From Yoonia sp. R2331 (GTDB lineage Bacteria > Pseudomonadota > Alphaproteobacteria > Rhodobacterales > Rhodobacteraceae), in assembly GCF_041103235.1 (NCBI RefSeq), contig NZ_JBGCUN010000001.1:310001-374000 (forward strand): a DNA stretch of 64,000 nucleotides, written 5' to 3'. This document shows, piece after piece, positions 17,103-25,468 of the stretch; position 1 is the stretch's first letter; every line of letters starts with the position of its first letter. The notes below the pieces were generated by a model. It did not search any database. It worked only from the letters and a program-made list of their open reading frames with translations, and had not been told where the DNA came from. A program made the translations under genes and the position numbers.

Positions 17103-18098
17103 ATGCTGCGATTGGGAATTCTGGGCTGCGGGCGGATCGGGCAGGTCCACGCAGGGTCCGCCATGCAATCCCCCGACGCCACGGTGCAGGCGGTGGCAGA
17201 CGTCTTTCCGCAAGCGGCCCAGGCCCTTGCCGACCGCACAGGCGCAAACATCCGCACGCCTGACCAGATCATCGCCAGCGATGACATTGACGCCATCATC
17301 ATCGGCACACCCACCGATACCCATTACAATCTGATCCATGCCGCCGCGGCCGCGGGCAAGGCGATCTTTTGTGAAAAGCCGGTGGACATGTCCGCCGACC
17401 GTATCCGCGATTGTATCAAGGTCGTGGAAGACGCCGGCGTGGCCTTTTTGACCGCACTTAACCGCCGCTTTGACCCCAGCTTTGCCGACATGCAGGCCCG
17501 CATCCGCGCAGGCGAAATAGGCGCGGTCGAAATGGTGACGATCCTGTCGCGCGACCCCTCGCCACCCCCCATCGGCTATATCACCTCCTCGGGCGGCATC
17601 TTTCGCGACATGATGATCCATGATCTTGATATGGCCCGCTTCATGCTGGCCGAAGAACCGGTGACCGTCTACGCCGTCGGATCGGCGCTTGTGGACCCGG
17701 CCATCGGTGAGGCGGGCGATGTGGACACTGCCGCCGTGACCCTGACCACCGCCAGCGGCAAGATCTGCCAGATCAGCAACTCGCGCCGCGCCACCTATGG
17801 CTATGACCAGCGGGCAGAGGTGCACGGGTCCAAGGGTATGCTGTCCGTGGCCAACATTCCCGAAACCACGGTGCATTTGGCCACAGGCGCGGGCATCGCG
17901 GCCGCACCCACCATGAACTTCTTTCTGGAACGCTACGCCGAGGCCTACCGCCGCGAGTTGGCGCATTTCATCGACGCCGTGCAATCCGGCACCCAACCCA
18001 GCCCGTCAATCTACGATGGGTTGCGGGCACAACTCTTGGCGGATGCCGCCACACTAAGCTGGCAAACTGGCAAACCGGTCAACGTTTCTTCTGACTAA
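17103..18098 (+). CDS. iolG: myo-Inositol 2-dehydrogenase
   Basis: NAD-dependent oxidation of myo-inositol to scyllo-inosose, the first catabolic step. The 331-residue protein starts at the ATG at 17103 (MLRLGILGCGRIGQVHA), which follows AAGGAAAGGG; a longer frame from a TTG lacks support. Motifs: Rossmann GCGRIG, FCEKPVDM with the catalytic lysine, and GGIFRDMMIHDLDMARF, the IolG/IdhA signature with the catalytic Asp and His. It resembles canonical IolG most closely of the three Gfo/Idh/MocA proteins here. Last gene of the iol operon; its end overlaps the convergent YdcZ-family gene by 20 bp. Confidence 0.9.
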   Translation: MLRLGILGCGRIGQVHAGSAMQSPDATVQAVADVFPQAAQALADRTGANIRTPDQIIASDDIDAIIIGTPTDTHYNLIHAAAAAGKAIFCEKPVDMSADRIRDCIKVVEDAGVAFLTALNRRFDPSFADMQARIRAGEIGAVEMVTILSRDPSPPPIGYITSSGGIFRDMMIHDLDMARFMLAEEPVTVYAVGSALVDPAIGEAGDVDTAAVTLTTASGKICQISNSRRATYGYDQRAEVHGSKGMLSVANIPETTVHLATGAGIAAAPTMNFFLERYAEAYRRELAHFIDAVQSGTQPSPSIYDGLRAQLLADAATLSWQTGKPVNVSSD

Positions 18099-18501
18099 GC
18101 CACATGCCCGCAAGGATCAGTGCGACACCGGCAACCCGCGCCAACGGTTGTCCGGGTGCGCCCATCACAATGTCCAGCACAACGCCGGAAATCATCTGCC
18201 CCGCGATAATCAAAAGCGCCGTTTGTGCCGCGCCGATCCGCGCCACCAGCCAGCTTGACAGCGCGATGAAAACCACGCCCACAGTGCCGCCCAAATACGC
18301 CCAAGAGGGAATATCCGCGATCCCCGGCGTAAACAGCCCGCCAAACACCAGCGCCATACATGTCAGCAGCCCCAGCCCCACAATGTGGTTCCAGAATGAT
18401 GAATGCAGCGCCGAGGTCGACAGTGACAACCGCCCGTTGATCTGACGGCTCAAACTGACAGAAGCGCCGCCTAGGAAGGCAATCAGCACAAACCAGATCA
18501 T
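18079..18501 (-). CDS. YdcZ-family (DUF606) small DMT membrane protein, second of a pair
   Basis: A 140-residue integral membrane protein with about five hydrophobic segments (MIWFVLIAFLGGASVSLSRQINGRL at the start, AGMWLSQKKR at the end). It matches the half-size DMT_YdcZ family, where two adjacent small genes probably form a heteromeric transporter equal to one full DMT protein. Its start at 18501 overlaps the stop of the upstream partner (ATGA). The SRQINGRL segment corresponds to the conserved N-Q-x-N-G-x-L region of the family. Substrate unknown. Confidence 0.78.
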   Translation of the reverse strand: MIWFVLIAFLGGASVSLSRQINGRLSLSTSALHSSFWNHIVGLGLLTCMALVFGGLFTPGIADIPSWAYLGGTVGVVFIALSSWLVARIGAAQTALLIIAGQMISGVVLDIVMGAPGQPLARVAGVALILAGMWLSQKKR

Positions 18502-18950
18502 GCCGCACCGCCAAAGAAGATCAGGATCAGACTGCCGGCAATGATCAGCGCCAGTGCCGCCCAGTCGCGCAGGCTGGGAAACTTCTGCGGCAGCCCGAAC
18601 AGGCCGCGCGCGTCGGCCACCAGTGAAAACACCATCTGCCCCGCAAGCCCGATCGCAATCGTGCCCGACAACGCCAGTGCTGTGTTCATGGTGTAGGATG
18701 TGGCCATCACCGTGAAGGCACCTACCAACCCGCCCGCATAGGCCCAAAGCGGCGGGCGCTTTGTCTGCGCCTTGGCCGGACGCAGAAGGGCCAGCAGGAT
18801 CAGCGCCACCACCGTGCCGGTGGCATGTGGCACCCATGACGCAAACAGCAGCGTGCCGTAGGTCGCCAAAGTGCCGTTAAACAGCACCATCAGCGACAGC
18901 AGAACGCCCGCACCAAAGGCGATCACAAGATGAAAGGGACCCGGGATCAT
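18498..18950 (-). CDS. YdcZ-family (DUF606) small DMT membrane protein, first of a pair
   Basis: A 150-residue membrane protein with about five helices, partner of the downstream gene (4-bp ATGA overlap). The N-terminal helix carries VLFNGTLATYGTLLFASWVPHATGT, matching the conserved N-G region followed by a small-residue helix in DMT_YdcZ proteins. The pair probably assembles as a dual-topology-like exporter or importer of small metabolites. No link to the inositol pathway is visible beyond adjacency. Confidence 0.78.
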   Translation of the reverse strand: MIPGPFHLVIAFGAGVLLSLMVLFNGTLATYGTLLFASWVPHATGTVVALILLALLRPAKAQTKRPPLWAYAGGLVGAFTVMATSYTMNTALALSGTIAIGLAGQMVFSLVADARGLFGLPQKFPSLRDWAALALIIAGSLILIFFGGAA

Positions 18951-19039
18951 GAGGCCCTAACATTCACTGGTCACACCCAAACAACAATATCAATCTTGCA
19001 AACTATGGGACATAGGTTGCCGCAAGGCCGGCGCGTCAT

Positions 19040-19936
19040 TTATCGCGGCAAAGCCTCTTCCATCGCGGCGACCGCCCCGGCCAGCGTATCAATGTATGTC
19101 TGCCCCGCGACACCATGCGCCAGCGGTGCAAAAACAACATTCCGAAGCCCCAGGCCGCGGGTCATCTCAAATGCCTCCGCCGGGGGCGCGGCCTCCCAGA
19201 TCAGAACCTGCGCGCCGGTCTCTTCTGCCAGATCCCGCAGGTCTGCCATGTCGCTGTCACCCGGCATCGCACCCGCTTCCCACTCCAGCGCGGTCACCGA
19301 CAAACCATAGCGGCGGGCGAAATAGTGATAGCGGGGGTGCGTGGCGATCATGCTGACGCCTTGCAGGTCGCCCAAGGCCGCGCGCGTCTGATCGTCCAGC
19401 GCTTCAAGATCACTGCGTAACGCGTCCATGGCCGCCTCGACCTCGGCCGCAGGGGCAAGATCGCGCGCTGTGATGGCGGCCGCAACCGCCTCGGCCTGAG
19501 CGATGGCCAGCATCGGATCAAGCCATAGATACGACGCAAGCCCTTCGTGGCTGTGCGCGCCGCCATCGCCATGGCTGTGCGTGATGCTTTCGGTGACGAT
19601 AAACATGTCGTCGACAGCAGCCGAGGTGTTCACCAGCTTGGACCGGGGCAGGGACACGCGGTCAATCCAGGTTGCAAAGCCAGCCCCGTTCAACAGGATC
19701 AGATCGGCCGATTGGATCATGCTGATATCGGCAATCGTTGGCCGCCAGAATGACGGGTCCACGTCTTCGGGGACCGGAAAAACCACCTCTGCCGCGTCAC
19801 CCAGCAGGCGTTCCGCGAGAAACTGCAACGGATAATTCACAGCGACCACACGCGGGCGATCCTGCGCCATGGCGCTGCCCAATGCGACAAGGACCAGACA
19901 AGCGGCCAAGAAATGTCTTAGAACGCCCATCATCAT
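19040..19936 (-). CDS. ZnuA-like metal-binding periplasmic protein, atypical
   Basis: Cluster A-I (ZnuA/TroA) solute-binding protein of 298 residues with a Sec signal peptide (FLAACLVLVALGSAMA). It has a short His-rich loop ITHSHGDGGAHSHEG and the ATHPRYHYFARRYGL segment with a metal-site histidine. The usual first ligand motif (D-P-H) is replaced by VDPSFWRPT, so one canonical histidine appears to be missing. It is the last gene of a six-gene operon that lacks ZnuB/ZnuC-type partners but encodes a MacB-type ABC pair. Start overlaps the previous stop by one base. The ligand metal is not predictable; zinc is a guess. Confidence 0.75.
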   Translation of the reverse strand: MMMGVLRHFLAACLVLVALGSAMAQDRPRVVAVNYPLQFLAERLLGDAAEVVFPVPEDVDPSFWRPTIADISMIQSADLILLNGAGFATWIDRVSLPRSKLVNTSAAVDDMFIVTESITHSHGDGGAHSHEGLASYLWLDPMLAIAQAEAVAAAITARDLAPAAEVEAAMDALRSDLEALDDQTRAALGDLQGVSMIATHPRYHYFARRYGLSVTALEWEAGAMPGDSDMADLRDLAEETGAQVLIWEAAPPAEAFEMTRGLGLRNVVFAPLAHGVAGQTYIDTLAGAVAAMEEALPR

Positions 19937-20283
19937 CAGCTCTGGCAGTTTCGGGCAATGTCGTCAGGGGTGACGATCCAATAGTTGTCGTGGCTGCCGG
20001 TATCGACCTCGATAGTCAGGCCGCCGGAATGGTCCACACTGTCCAGCGGCACAGAGACGGTGCCATCTTTGCCAATCGGTAGCGTCGTCAACAGCGCATT
20101 TGCGCCGTCAAGCACACGGACGTCTGCCTGCTGCACGGCATTGCCGTTTGAAAACTTGGCCTCGACCAGCACGGCAGCGCAGTCAACAGAGGCAAAGACA
20201 ACCAACTGGTGTGCTGCCGCCCCAACCGGGATGGCAGCCATCAGACAGGCAAGTGCGGCGCGCCGGATCACTGGCCGGTCCAT
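19936..20283 (-). CDS. Small secreted NikL-like protein
   Basis: A 115-residue protein with a signal peptide (ALACLMAAIPVGAAA) followed directly by HQLVVFASVD. The mature N-terminus would therefore begin with or next to histidine, as in the NikL/NikM-type nickel/cobalt transport components, and the rest (SNGNAVQQADVRVLDG, then a DGTVSVPL turn) resembles a carboxypeptidase-regulatory-like beta sandwich. Overlaps the DUF4198 gene by 16 bp. I infer a metal-chaperone or metal-sensing role in the periplasm; the family assignment is tentative. Confidence 0.6.
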   Translation of the reverse strand: MDRPVIRRAALACLMAAIPVGAAAHQLVVFASVDCAAVLVEAKFSNGNAVQQADVRVLDGANALLTTLPIGKDGTVSVPLDSVDHSGGLTIEVDTGSHDNYWIVTPDDIARNCQS

Positions 20284-21044
20284 TCTTCGAAGTGAACCCA
20301 GATCACCGCACCCAGCTCAACAGCTTTGTCTTCACCGGATTCCGGTTCGTTGATCGTGTAATCCGCCGTGTTCAGCGCCGCAAAACCCCACCAGCCATGG
20401 GCAGGCGGTGCATAGGTAAAGACACCGTTCGCATCAGCCTTGACGGTCTGGGTGATCATCAGCTCGTCAGGGGCGGTCGCACCTGCGGTTTCGTTGAAGA
20501 ACTCGACCTCGACCTCTGCGTAGGGCACCGGTGCACCGTCCATTTTGACGATGCCCTGAAACACGTTGTGCTCCCACAGACCAAACGGCTTGGACAGCGG
20601 CACGATCTCTGTTTTCAGGCCCAGTTCGGTGTCCCAGCCTTCGTCATCGCCGTAAGCTGTGACATAGGTCTTGGTGTAGTGGATGATAAAGGCATCTTCA
20701 GCCGGTTCCCAATAGGGCTGGGGTTCCATGGCAAAGATATAGGTGCCCGGGCGGTCCAGCGGATAATCAAGCGTATAGCCCTGATCGTCCATGACCGTCG
20801 CACCGTTCAGCGCGCCCAGCAGATCGGTCGTTGTGCCCTCGTGCGTCACCGAAAAACCGACAGGTGTGTCAAGCATCATCCCGTCCAGTTCGAACGGATG
20901 CGAAAACGACATGGTCAGCCCGACACTGCGGCCATCTTCCTGACTGATCATCGGATCGCTTGGAATAATCATGCCGTAGTGCGCGACCGCTGGCGTGGCG
21001 GCGATCAGTGCGGCAACCGCTGCGGAAAGATGAAAACGTGTCAT
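20268..21044 (-). CDS. DUF4198 periplasmic protein (NikK-like)
   Basis: A 258-residue protein of the DUF4198 family, members of which (NikK) accompany nickel/cobalt uptake systems. The signal peptide ends at TPAVA, leaving the mature N-terminus HYGMIIPSDPMISQ, the family's hallmark N-terminal histidine. The rest contains YTLDYPLDRPGTYIF, YVTAYGDDEGWDTELG and HGWWGFAAL, matching the double beta-sandwich layout of the family. It follows the MacB-like permease by 15 bp. Confidence 0.78.
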   Translation of the reverse strand: MTRFHLSAAVAALIAATPAVAHYGMIIPSDPMISQEDGRSVGLTMSFSHPFELDGMMLDTPVGFSVTHEGTTTDLLGALNGATVMDDQGYTLDYPLDRPGTYIFAMEPQPYWEPAEDAFIIHYTKTYVTAYGDDEGWDTELGLKTEIVPLSKPFGLWEHNVFQGIVKMDGAPVPYAEVEVEFFNETAGATAPDELMITQTVKADANGVFTYAPPAHGWWGFAALNTADYTINEPESGEDKAVELGAVIWVHFEEWTGQ

Positions 21045-21059
21045 TGAACCTCCTGTGTT

Positions 21060-22229
21060 TTATGAACCGAAGGCAAGCAACCAGCCCACCCAACTCTCAG
21101 CGTTGCGCGACACAATCGTCGCGCCAACCCCGGCAATAACCGCTGAAATTGAGAGTAATGTGAAAGTTTCTGCCGACAAGAGCCGCAGAACCATGCCGCG
21201 CCGCGCGCCAAGCTTGACGGCGGTGGCAATTTCGCGCGCGCGCAACCGATAGCTGAGGAAGATCGCCAACCCAATCGCCGCACAGGCCGCAATCGCGATG
21301 ATCGCGGTCACTACGTCCAGCAGTGACTTGATGCGAAAGATGCGGTCAACTAACCCCTGGATCACACCAGCCGGTTCGATCAACTGGGTTGGATTTTCAC
21401 CGTCAAGGTAGCGCCCCTTCAGGATCGTGCCGGACCGGGTGTCGTTCGGCACCACGATCACAGCCGAGGCGGGAAAGCCGTCTTGACTGCCATGAAAATG
21501 GAAGCTGTCGATATTGTCCTCGGTGATGCGCTGGTATTGCACAACGGCGGCGTTGGCGACTGCTTCACTTCCGGCGGCAACTTCGGCTGCGGTCACGACA
21601 TCTTCGTGCCCGTGACCAATGCCCTGAATGACCCAAGCCGTCTTGATATCGACAAAAACCGCCTGATCGTCTGGTGAATTGGTCGGCGCAAGCACGCCTA
21701 CAATCGGCATCTCCAGCGGGTAGACCCCATCAAGGTCAAACAGGTTCTCGGGCGATGACACCAACGTGTCACCAACCCCTTTGTTCAGGGTTTTTGCAAC
21801 GTCAGCCCCGATCACCGCATCCCCAAGCACCGAAAGCCCGCGCCCCGCTGCAGGGGTCAATCCGCGGAAATCAAAATAGTCCAGTGTGGTGCCAATGATC
21901 CGGAAACCACCGGACGAAAACGCCGTGTGCACCGGGATCGGGATGCCAAGACCACTGTCCCACACCGCCTCAACCTCGCGCATCGGCACCGGATCGGGCC
22001 GTTCGTCCGAAAAGTACAACGCCGCCATGGTCAAATCCAACTGCGATCCGCGACTGCCCAGCAAAAGCGGCGTCGCATCGCCGCGCGCGACAAGGGCGCG
22101 CTCACTTGTGGACAGCAGGATTTGCGTGGCTACTGGTACAAAAAGGATCAGCGCCGTCACAAGCGTCAGAACAAGACTGCGCGCCCAGTGATACCGCAGA
22201 TAGGCGTATGCCAGGAAAAGCGCGTTCAT
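21060..22229 (-). CDS. MacB/FtsX-type ABC transporter permease
   Basis: A 389-residue permease with one N-terminal membrane helix (residues 13-36), a large periplasmic domain of about 230 residues and three C-terminal helices (from about residue 285), the topology of MacB/LolC/FtsX proteins. The periplasmic part holds a GHGHED motif that could bind metal. Its ATG overlaps the stop of the ATPase gene. Such permeases normally drive export or periplasmic mechanotransmission rather than import, which makes the neighbouring metal-binding proteins interesting. Confidence 0.82.
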   Translation of the reverse strand: MNALFLAYAYLRYHWARSLVLTLVTALILFVPVATQILLSTSERALVARGDATPLLLGSRGSQLDLTMAALYFSDERPDPVPMREVEAVWDSGLGIPIPVHTAFSSGGFRIIGTTLDYFDFRGLTPAAGRGLSVLGDAVIGADVAKTLNKGVGDTLVSSPENLFDLDGVYPLEMPIVGVLAPTNSPDDQAVFVDIKTAWVIQGIGHGHEDVVTAAEVAAGSEAVANAAVVQYQRITEDNIDSFHFHGSQDGFPASAVIVVPNDTRSGTILKGRYLDGENPTQLIEPAGVIQGLVDRIFRIKSLLDVVTAIIAIAACAAIGLAIFLSYRLRAREIATAVKLGARRGMVLRLLSAETFTLLSISAVIAGVGATIVSRNAESWVGWLLAFGS

Positions 22230-22909
22230 GCCCCGGCCCCTTCGACTGGCGCGCCTTCGCGGAACTGCGCGAAATCAAGCACCCGCTCAAAGCGCGGCAG
22301 CAACTCATGGTCGTGGGTGACAGCCAGAACCGCGGCCCCGGCCTCTGCCGCCTGCTCAAACAGCAGATCAAGGATGCGGGCCTTGCTGTCGGGGTCAAGG
22401 TTGCCTGTGGCTTCGTCCGACAGGATCAGCTTGGGCTGCGTGACCAGCGCACGACAAATGGCAACCCGCTGCTGCTCGCCCTGGCTTAACGCGGTGGGGT
22501 GCCGGTCCAGCTTGTCACCAATCCCGCAGGCTGTCGCGAGCGCCTCTGCCCGGTCGCGCGCCGCGGCGGTCAAGGTCAGCGCGGGTGTGATCCGGTAGGG
22601 GTAAAGGATGTTCTGCCGGGCGGACAGGTAATCCAGCAAGGCAAAGTCCTGAAACACAAAGCCAATCGTGCTGGCGCGAAACCGGCGGCGCTGGGTGTCT
22701 GACAGGGTGGCGACGTCCGTGCCTGCCACGTCAATCGTGCCAGCCTCCGGCGTCAGAATGCCCGCGATCAGGTTCAACAGCGTGGTCTTGCCACTGCCGC
22801 TGGGTCCGACAATCGCCACACGTTCTTTGTTCTGCAGCGAAAAGGCAGGCACCCGCAGCCGAAAGTCGGCACCGCCATAGCGGAATGAGAGGTTTTCGAT
22901 GCTGATCAT
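22226..22909 (-). CDS. LolD/MacB-type ABC ATPase
   Basis: A 227-residue ATPase with Walker A GPSGSGKTT (about residues 35-43), signature LSQGEQQRV (S-Q-G in place of S-G-G, common in this subfamily), and Walker B LILSDEATGNLD. It is coupled by ATGA-type overlap to the permease gene and by one base to the upstream anchored protein. Together with the permease it forms a type VII (MacB-like) ABC pair. Confidence 0.86.
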   Translation of the reverse strand: MISIENLSFRYGGADFRLRVPAFSLQNKERVAIVGPSGSGKTTLLNLIAGILTPEAGTIDVAGTDVATLSDTQRRRFRASTIGFVFQDFALLDYLSARQNILYPYRITPALTLTAAARDRAEALATACGIGDKLDRHPTALSQGEQQRVAICRALVTQPKLILSDEATGNLDPDSKARILDLLFEQAAEAGAAVLAVTHDHELLPRFERVLDFAQFREGAPVEGAGA

Positions 22910-23487
22910 CAGTTGGTTTCGGCCGCCAAAAAGGTTTCGCCCGCCGTGTCGCGGTTCACATCCAGCAGCTCAAAATCGGTGATCCGCCACGCGCCATCAA
23001 CCGGTGCGACGGACAGATCAGCACTATAGGTATTGCCGCGCACATGCAGATGCTCGGCATGGCCGACGGTTCCGATCACCTGCCAGGACGCATCAATGGC
23101 CAAAGTGCCACCTTGCCGCGCGACTTGCGTGTTCAAAAGCTTGATCTCGTGAATGGTCTGGTCGGCCTCTTCCAGACCGCCACCGGCCATTGCGCCCACC
23201 CGTTCCAGATAGAGGTATTCCAGCGCGTCCCCGTGGGTGACACTGGCAAGCGTGTCGTAAATCGCGTCTTCCTCGGTCTGGCCAAACGCATCGTAGACAA
23301 CCAGCAAAAGCGCAGGGGTCAATCGCCAAAACTCTGCGCGTGCCTGTTCAATGGTCATCGGCTCAAGGCCGGGTGCCGCAAATGCAGCCGTTTCCGACAC
23401 CTGGCCCTGCTTTGGCAACAGCATCATGCCGACCACACCCGCAACGGCGAGCAGGGCCAAACCAATCAGACCGTATGTGCGTTTCAT
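22909..23487 (-). CDS. Membrane-anchored periplasmic protein of unknown function
   Basis: A 192-residue protein with one N-terminal hydrophobic helix (YGLIGLALLAVAGVVGMMLL) and a periplasmic domain. There is no lipobox cysteine. The C-terminal part (YSADLSVAPVDGAWRITDFELL) looks like an NTF2/SnoaL-like or stress-domain beta sheet, but I do not recognise the family. It opens the operon with the MacB-type transporter and metal-binding proteins and ends exactly where the ATPase gene begins. Start chosen at the ATG at 23487; a GTG three codons upstream is also possible. Confidence 0.65.
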   Translation of the reverse strand: MKRTYGLIGLALLAVAGVVGMMLLPKQGQVSETAAFAAPGLEPMTIEQARAEFWRLTPALLLVVYDAFGQTEEDAIYDTLASVTHGDALEYLYLERVGAMAGGGLEEADQTIHEIKLLNTQVARQGGTLAIDASWQVIGTVGHAEHLHVRGNTYSADLSVAPVDGAWRITDFELLDVNRDTAGETFLAAETN

Positions 23488-23642
23488 GCGGGCCACGTTT
23501 CTTTGTCACAAGGTGCTTTCGACCCGCAACCTCTTACAGAAAATGACCCATCGCAAGCGCTTCTCATCACAATCCCGCCAGTGTCGGGCGGGCCGCAAAT
23601 GGAGTGCCCACATCAATGTGCCCCGCATCGCCGGATAGGTTG

Positions 23643-23670
23643 TTGACTCCGCCTCCAACCCCCTTATAAG
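23643..23670 (+). promoter_or_regulatory. Probable sigma-70-type promoter of rpsD
   Basis: TTGACT at 23643-23648 and TATAAG at 23665-23670 with 16-bp spacing, about 110 bp before the rpsD start. A good match for a housekeeping promoter, which suits a ribosomal protein gene; the leader in between could carry S4-related control, but I see no clear structure. Confidence 0.55.
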
Positions 23671-23777
23671 CCGCGCATTCATTGGTGTTGGTGGACCGGG
23701 CAACCGGAACCCTGTCGCCCCTGCAAAATCAGGGGAAAGGACAACGCCCTTCAAAACCTAACGAAGGAGATCAGCGT

Positions 23778-24398
23778 ATGACAAAGCGTACCGCTGCCAA
23801 GTACAAAATTGACCGCCGGATGGGCGAAAACATCTGGGGTCGTCCGAAATCCCCCGTCAACCGTCGTGAATATGGCCCCGGCCAGCACGGTCAGCGCCGC
23901 AAGGGCAAACTGTCTGACTTTGGTCTGCAGCTGCGCGCCAAGCAAAAGCTGAAGGGTTACTACGGCGACCTGACCGAAAAGCAGTTCCGCCGCATCTATG
24001 CTGAGGCCGAGCGTGTCAAAGGCGACACCGGTGAAAACCTTATTGGCCTGCTGGAACGCCGCCTTGACGCTGTTGTCTACCGCGCCAAGTTCGTGCCGAC
24101 CGTCTTTGCCGCACGCCAGTTCGTGAACCACGGCCACGTCGAAGTGAACGGCAAAAAAGTCAACATCCCATCCTACCGCGTGAAAGAAGGCGACGTGATT
24201 TCCGTCCGCCAGAAATCCAAGCAGTTGGAGCTGGTGCTGGTGGCAAGCCAACTGCCAGAGCGTGACGTGCCTGACTACATGGATGTCGATCACTCCAAAA
24301 TGGCGGCGACCTTCGTGCGCACACCGGGTCTGGGCGATGTGCCATACCCCGTCACGATGGAACCGAACCTCGTGGTAGAATTCTACGCCAAGAACTAA
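23778..24398 (+). CDS. rpsD: 30S ribosomal protein S4
   Basis: Primary 16S rRNA-binding protein of the small subunit, 206 residues. The start at 23778 ([21 protein letters not shown]) follows GAAGGAGATCAGCGT. It shows the S4 N-terminal domain with [18 protein letters not shown], then the S4 RNA-binding domain [12 protein letters not shown] and [21 protein letters not shown]. The N-terminus is the alphaproteobacterial variety. Monocistronic, as is common in this group, with its own promoter and terminator. Confidence 0.97.
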   Translation: MTKRTAAKYKIDRRMGENIWGRPKSPVNRREYGPGQHGQRRKGKLSDFGLQLRAKQKLKGYYGDLTEKQFRRIYAEAERVKGDTGENLIGLLERRLDAVVYRAKFVPTVFAARQFVNHGHVEVNGKKVNIPSYRVKEGDVISVRQKSKQLELVLVASQLPERDVPDYMDVDHSKMAATFVRTPGLGDVPYPVTMEPNLVVEFYAKN

Positions 24399-24427
24399 TC
24401 GCACCCGCGATTGGGAAGTCATTGCAG

Positions 24428-24463
24428 GGGCCGTGTCCGCAAGGACGCGGCCCTTTGCTTTTG
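24428..24463 (+). terminator. Intrinsic terminator of rpsD
   Basis: An 11-bp stem (24428-24438 with 24443-24453, one T-G pair) closed by the stable tetraloop GCAA and followed by TTTGCTTTT. Confidence 0.85.
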
Positions 24464-24488
24464 CGCGCGGGTGAGGCAGCTTGCCCTC

Positions 24489-25112
24489 ATGGAACATATC
24501 GTTGATTTGGACAGCTGGCCGCGCGCGGATCAGTTTCGGTTCTTTCGAACCTATGACCGCCCGCACTATGCCATCACCTCGCGGATGGACGTGACCCATC
24601 TGATGGCCCGCAAGGCAGATGGGATCAGCACTTATCGCGCCAGCCTTTATGCCATCGGCGCAGGTCTGCACGCGGTGCCAGAGCTGTGTATGCGTTTTCG
24701 CGGCGATACCGTGGTGCGGCACGACGCGATTGACCTGTCGATGACCGTCCCGCGCGCTGGCGGCAGTTTCGGCTATGCCTATGTGCCGTGGCAGGTGGAT
24801 TTTGCCGGTTTTGACCGGGTCTGCGCCGATCTGATTGCGGAAGCTGCGAAAGGCACCGTGCTCAACGCCAACACCGGCCAGACCGACGCGGTGGCCTATG
24901 CCTCTTGCATGCCATGGCTCGACTACACCTCCCTGAACAACGCACTCCCCGGCGCGCACGACTGCATCCCGCGGGTGTCATGGGGCAAGTTCTGCGACCA
25001 CGGCGCGCGCTGGGACATGGCCATGACGCTCGAGGTGCACCACGCGCTGGTCGATGGCCAACAGGTCGGGGCCTATTTTTCGGCGGTGCAAGGGGCGTTA
25101 AATGAGGTTTGA
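24489..25112 (+). CDS. CatA-like (chloramphenicol acetyltransferase family) protein
   Basis: A 207-residue member of the trimeric chloramphenicol acetyltransferase-like family. The C-terminal HHALVDGQQVGAYF contains the catalytic H-H-x-x-x-D-G motif; other family features are FFRTYDRPHYAITS at the N-terminus and YASCMPWLDYTSL. The start at 24489 gives the normal length. Chromosomal, non-mobile context suggests a general acyltransferase rather than an acquired resistance gene; the true acyl acceptor is unknown. Confidence 0.82.
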   Translation: MEHIVDLDSWPRADQFRFFRTYDRPHYAITSRMDVTHLMARKADGISTYRASLYAIGAGLHAVPELCMRFRGDTVVRHDAIDLSMTVPRAGGSFGYAYVPWQVDFAGFDRVCADLIAEAAKGTVLNANTGQTDAVAYASCMPWLDYTSLNNALPGAHDCIPRVSWGKFCDHGARWDMAMTLEVHHALVDGQQVGAYFSAVQGALNEV

Positions 25113-25116
25113 TGGG

Positions 25117-25323
25117 TTAGGCCCCAGAAACGTTCAGTATCCCTGAGAACGCGCCGGGATTGCACTGCACTATAAGGTACATCCACAATCCCATTGGTAT
25201 GCCGACAATCGCGGCATGCAAGATTGCACGTTTGACCGTGAACTTGATCCGGATGACCCCCCCAGTCACCTGCAGCGCCTGGAACCACGTGAGCGATCTC
25301 TCATACTTTGTGTAGATCGTCAT
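25117..25323 (-). CDS. Possible small membrane protein
   Basis: A 68-codon frame beginning MTIYTKYERSLTWFQ with one clear hydrophobic stretch (AAIVGIPMGLWMYLIVQC). It is convergent with the CatA-like gene (4 bp apart). A basic segment IKFTVKRAILHA precedes the helix, consistent with a membrane topology, but I recognise no family and see no strong ribosome binding site. Could be a gene remnant. Confidence 0.3.
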   Translation of the reverse strand: MTIYTKYERSLTWFQALQVTGGVIRIKFTVKRAILHAAIVGIPMGLWMYLIVQCNPGAFSGILNVSGA

Positions 25324-25468
25324 CAGAGCACCCAGTGACTAGAAGATGCCCATGGGCCAGGCCATTGTTTCATTGATGCAGCCCATTCAGCTTCCGATCA
25401 GTGTTTAGGTGGTGTGGCTCATCATGGCAGGGATATCTGCGGATGTCCGTGCGGTTGATGACGCAGGT

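Noticed and set aside
18951-19039. Possible terminator between the YdcZ pair and the metal operon
   Set aside because: No stem with a T-run is visible in this 90-bp spacer.
24411-24488. Longer N-terminus for the CatA-like protein
   Set aside because: The extension runs through the rpsD terminator hairpin; the ATG at 24489 gives the family's normal length.
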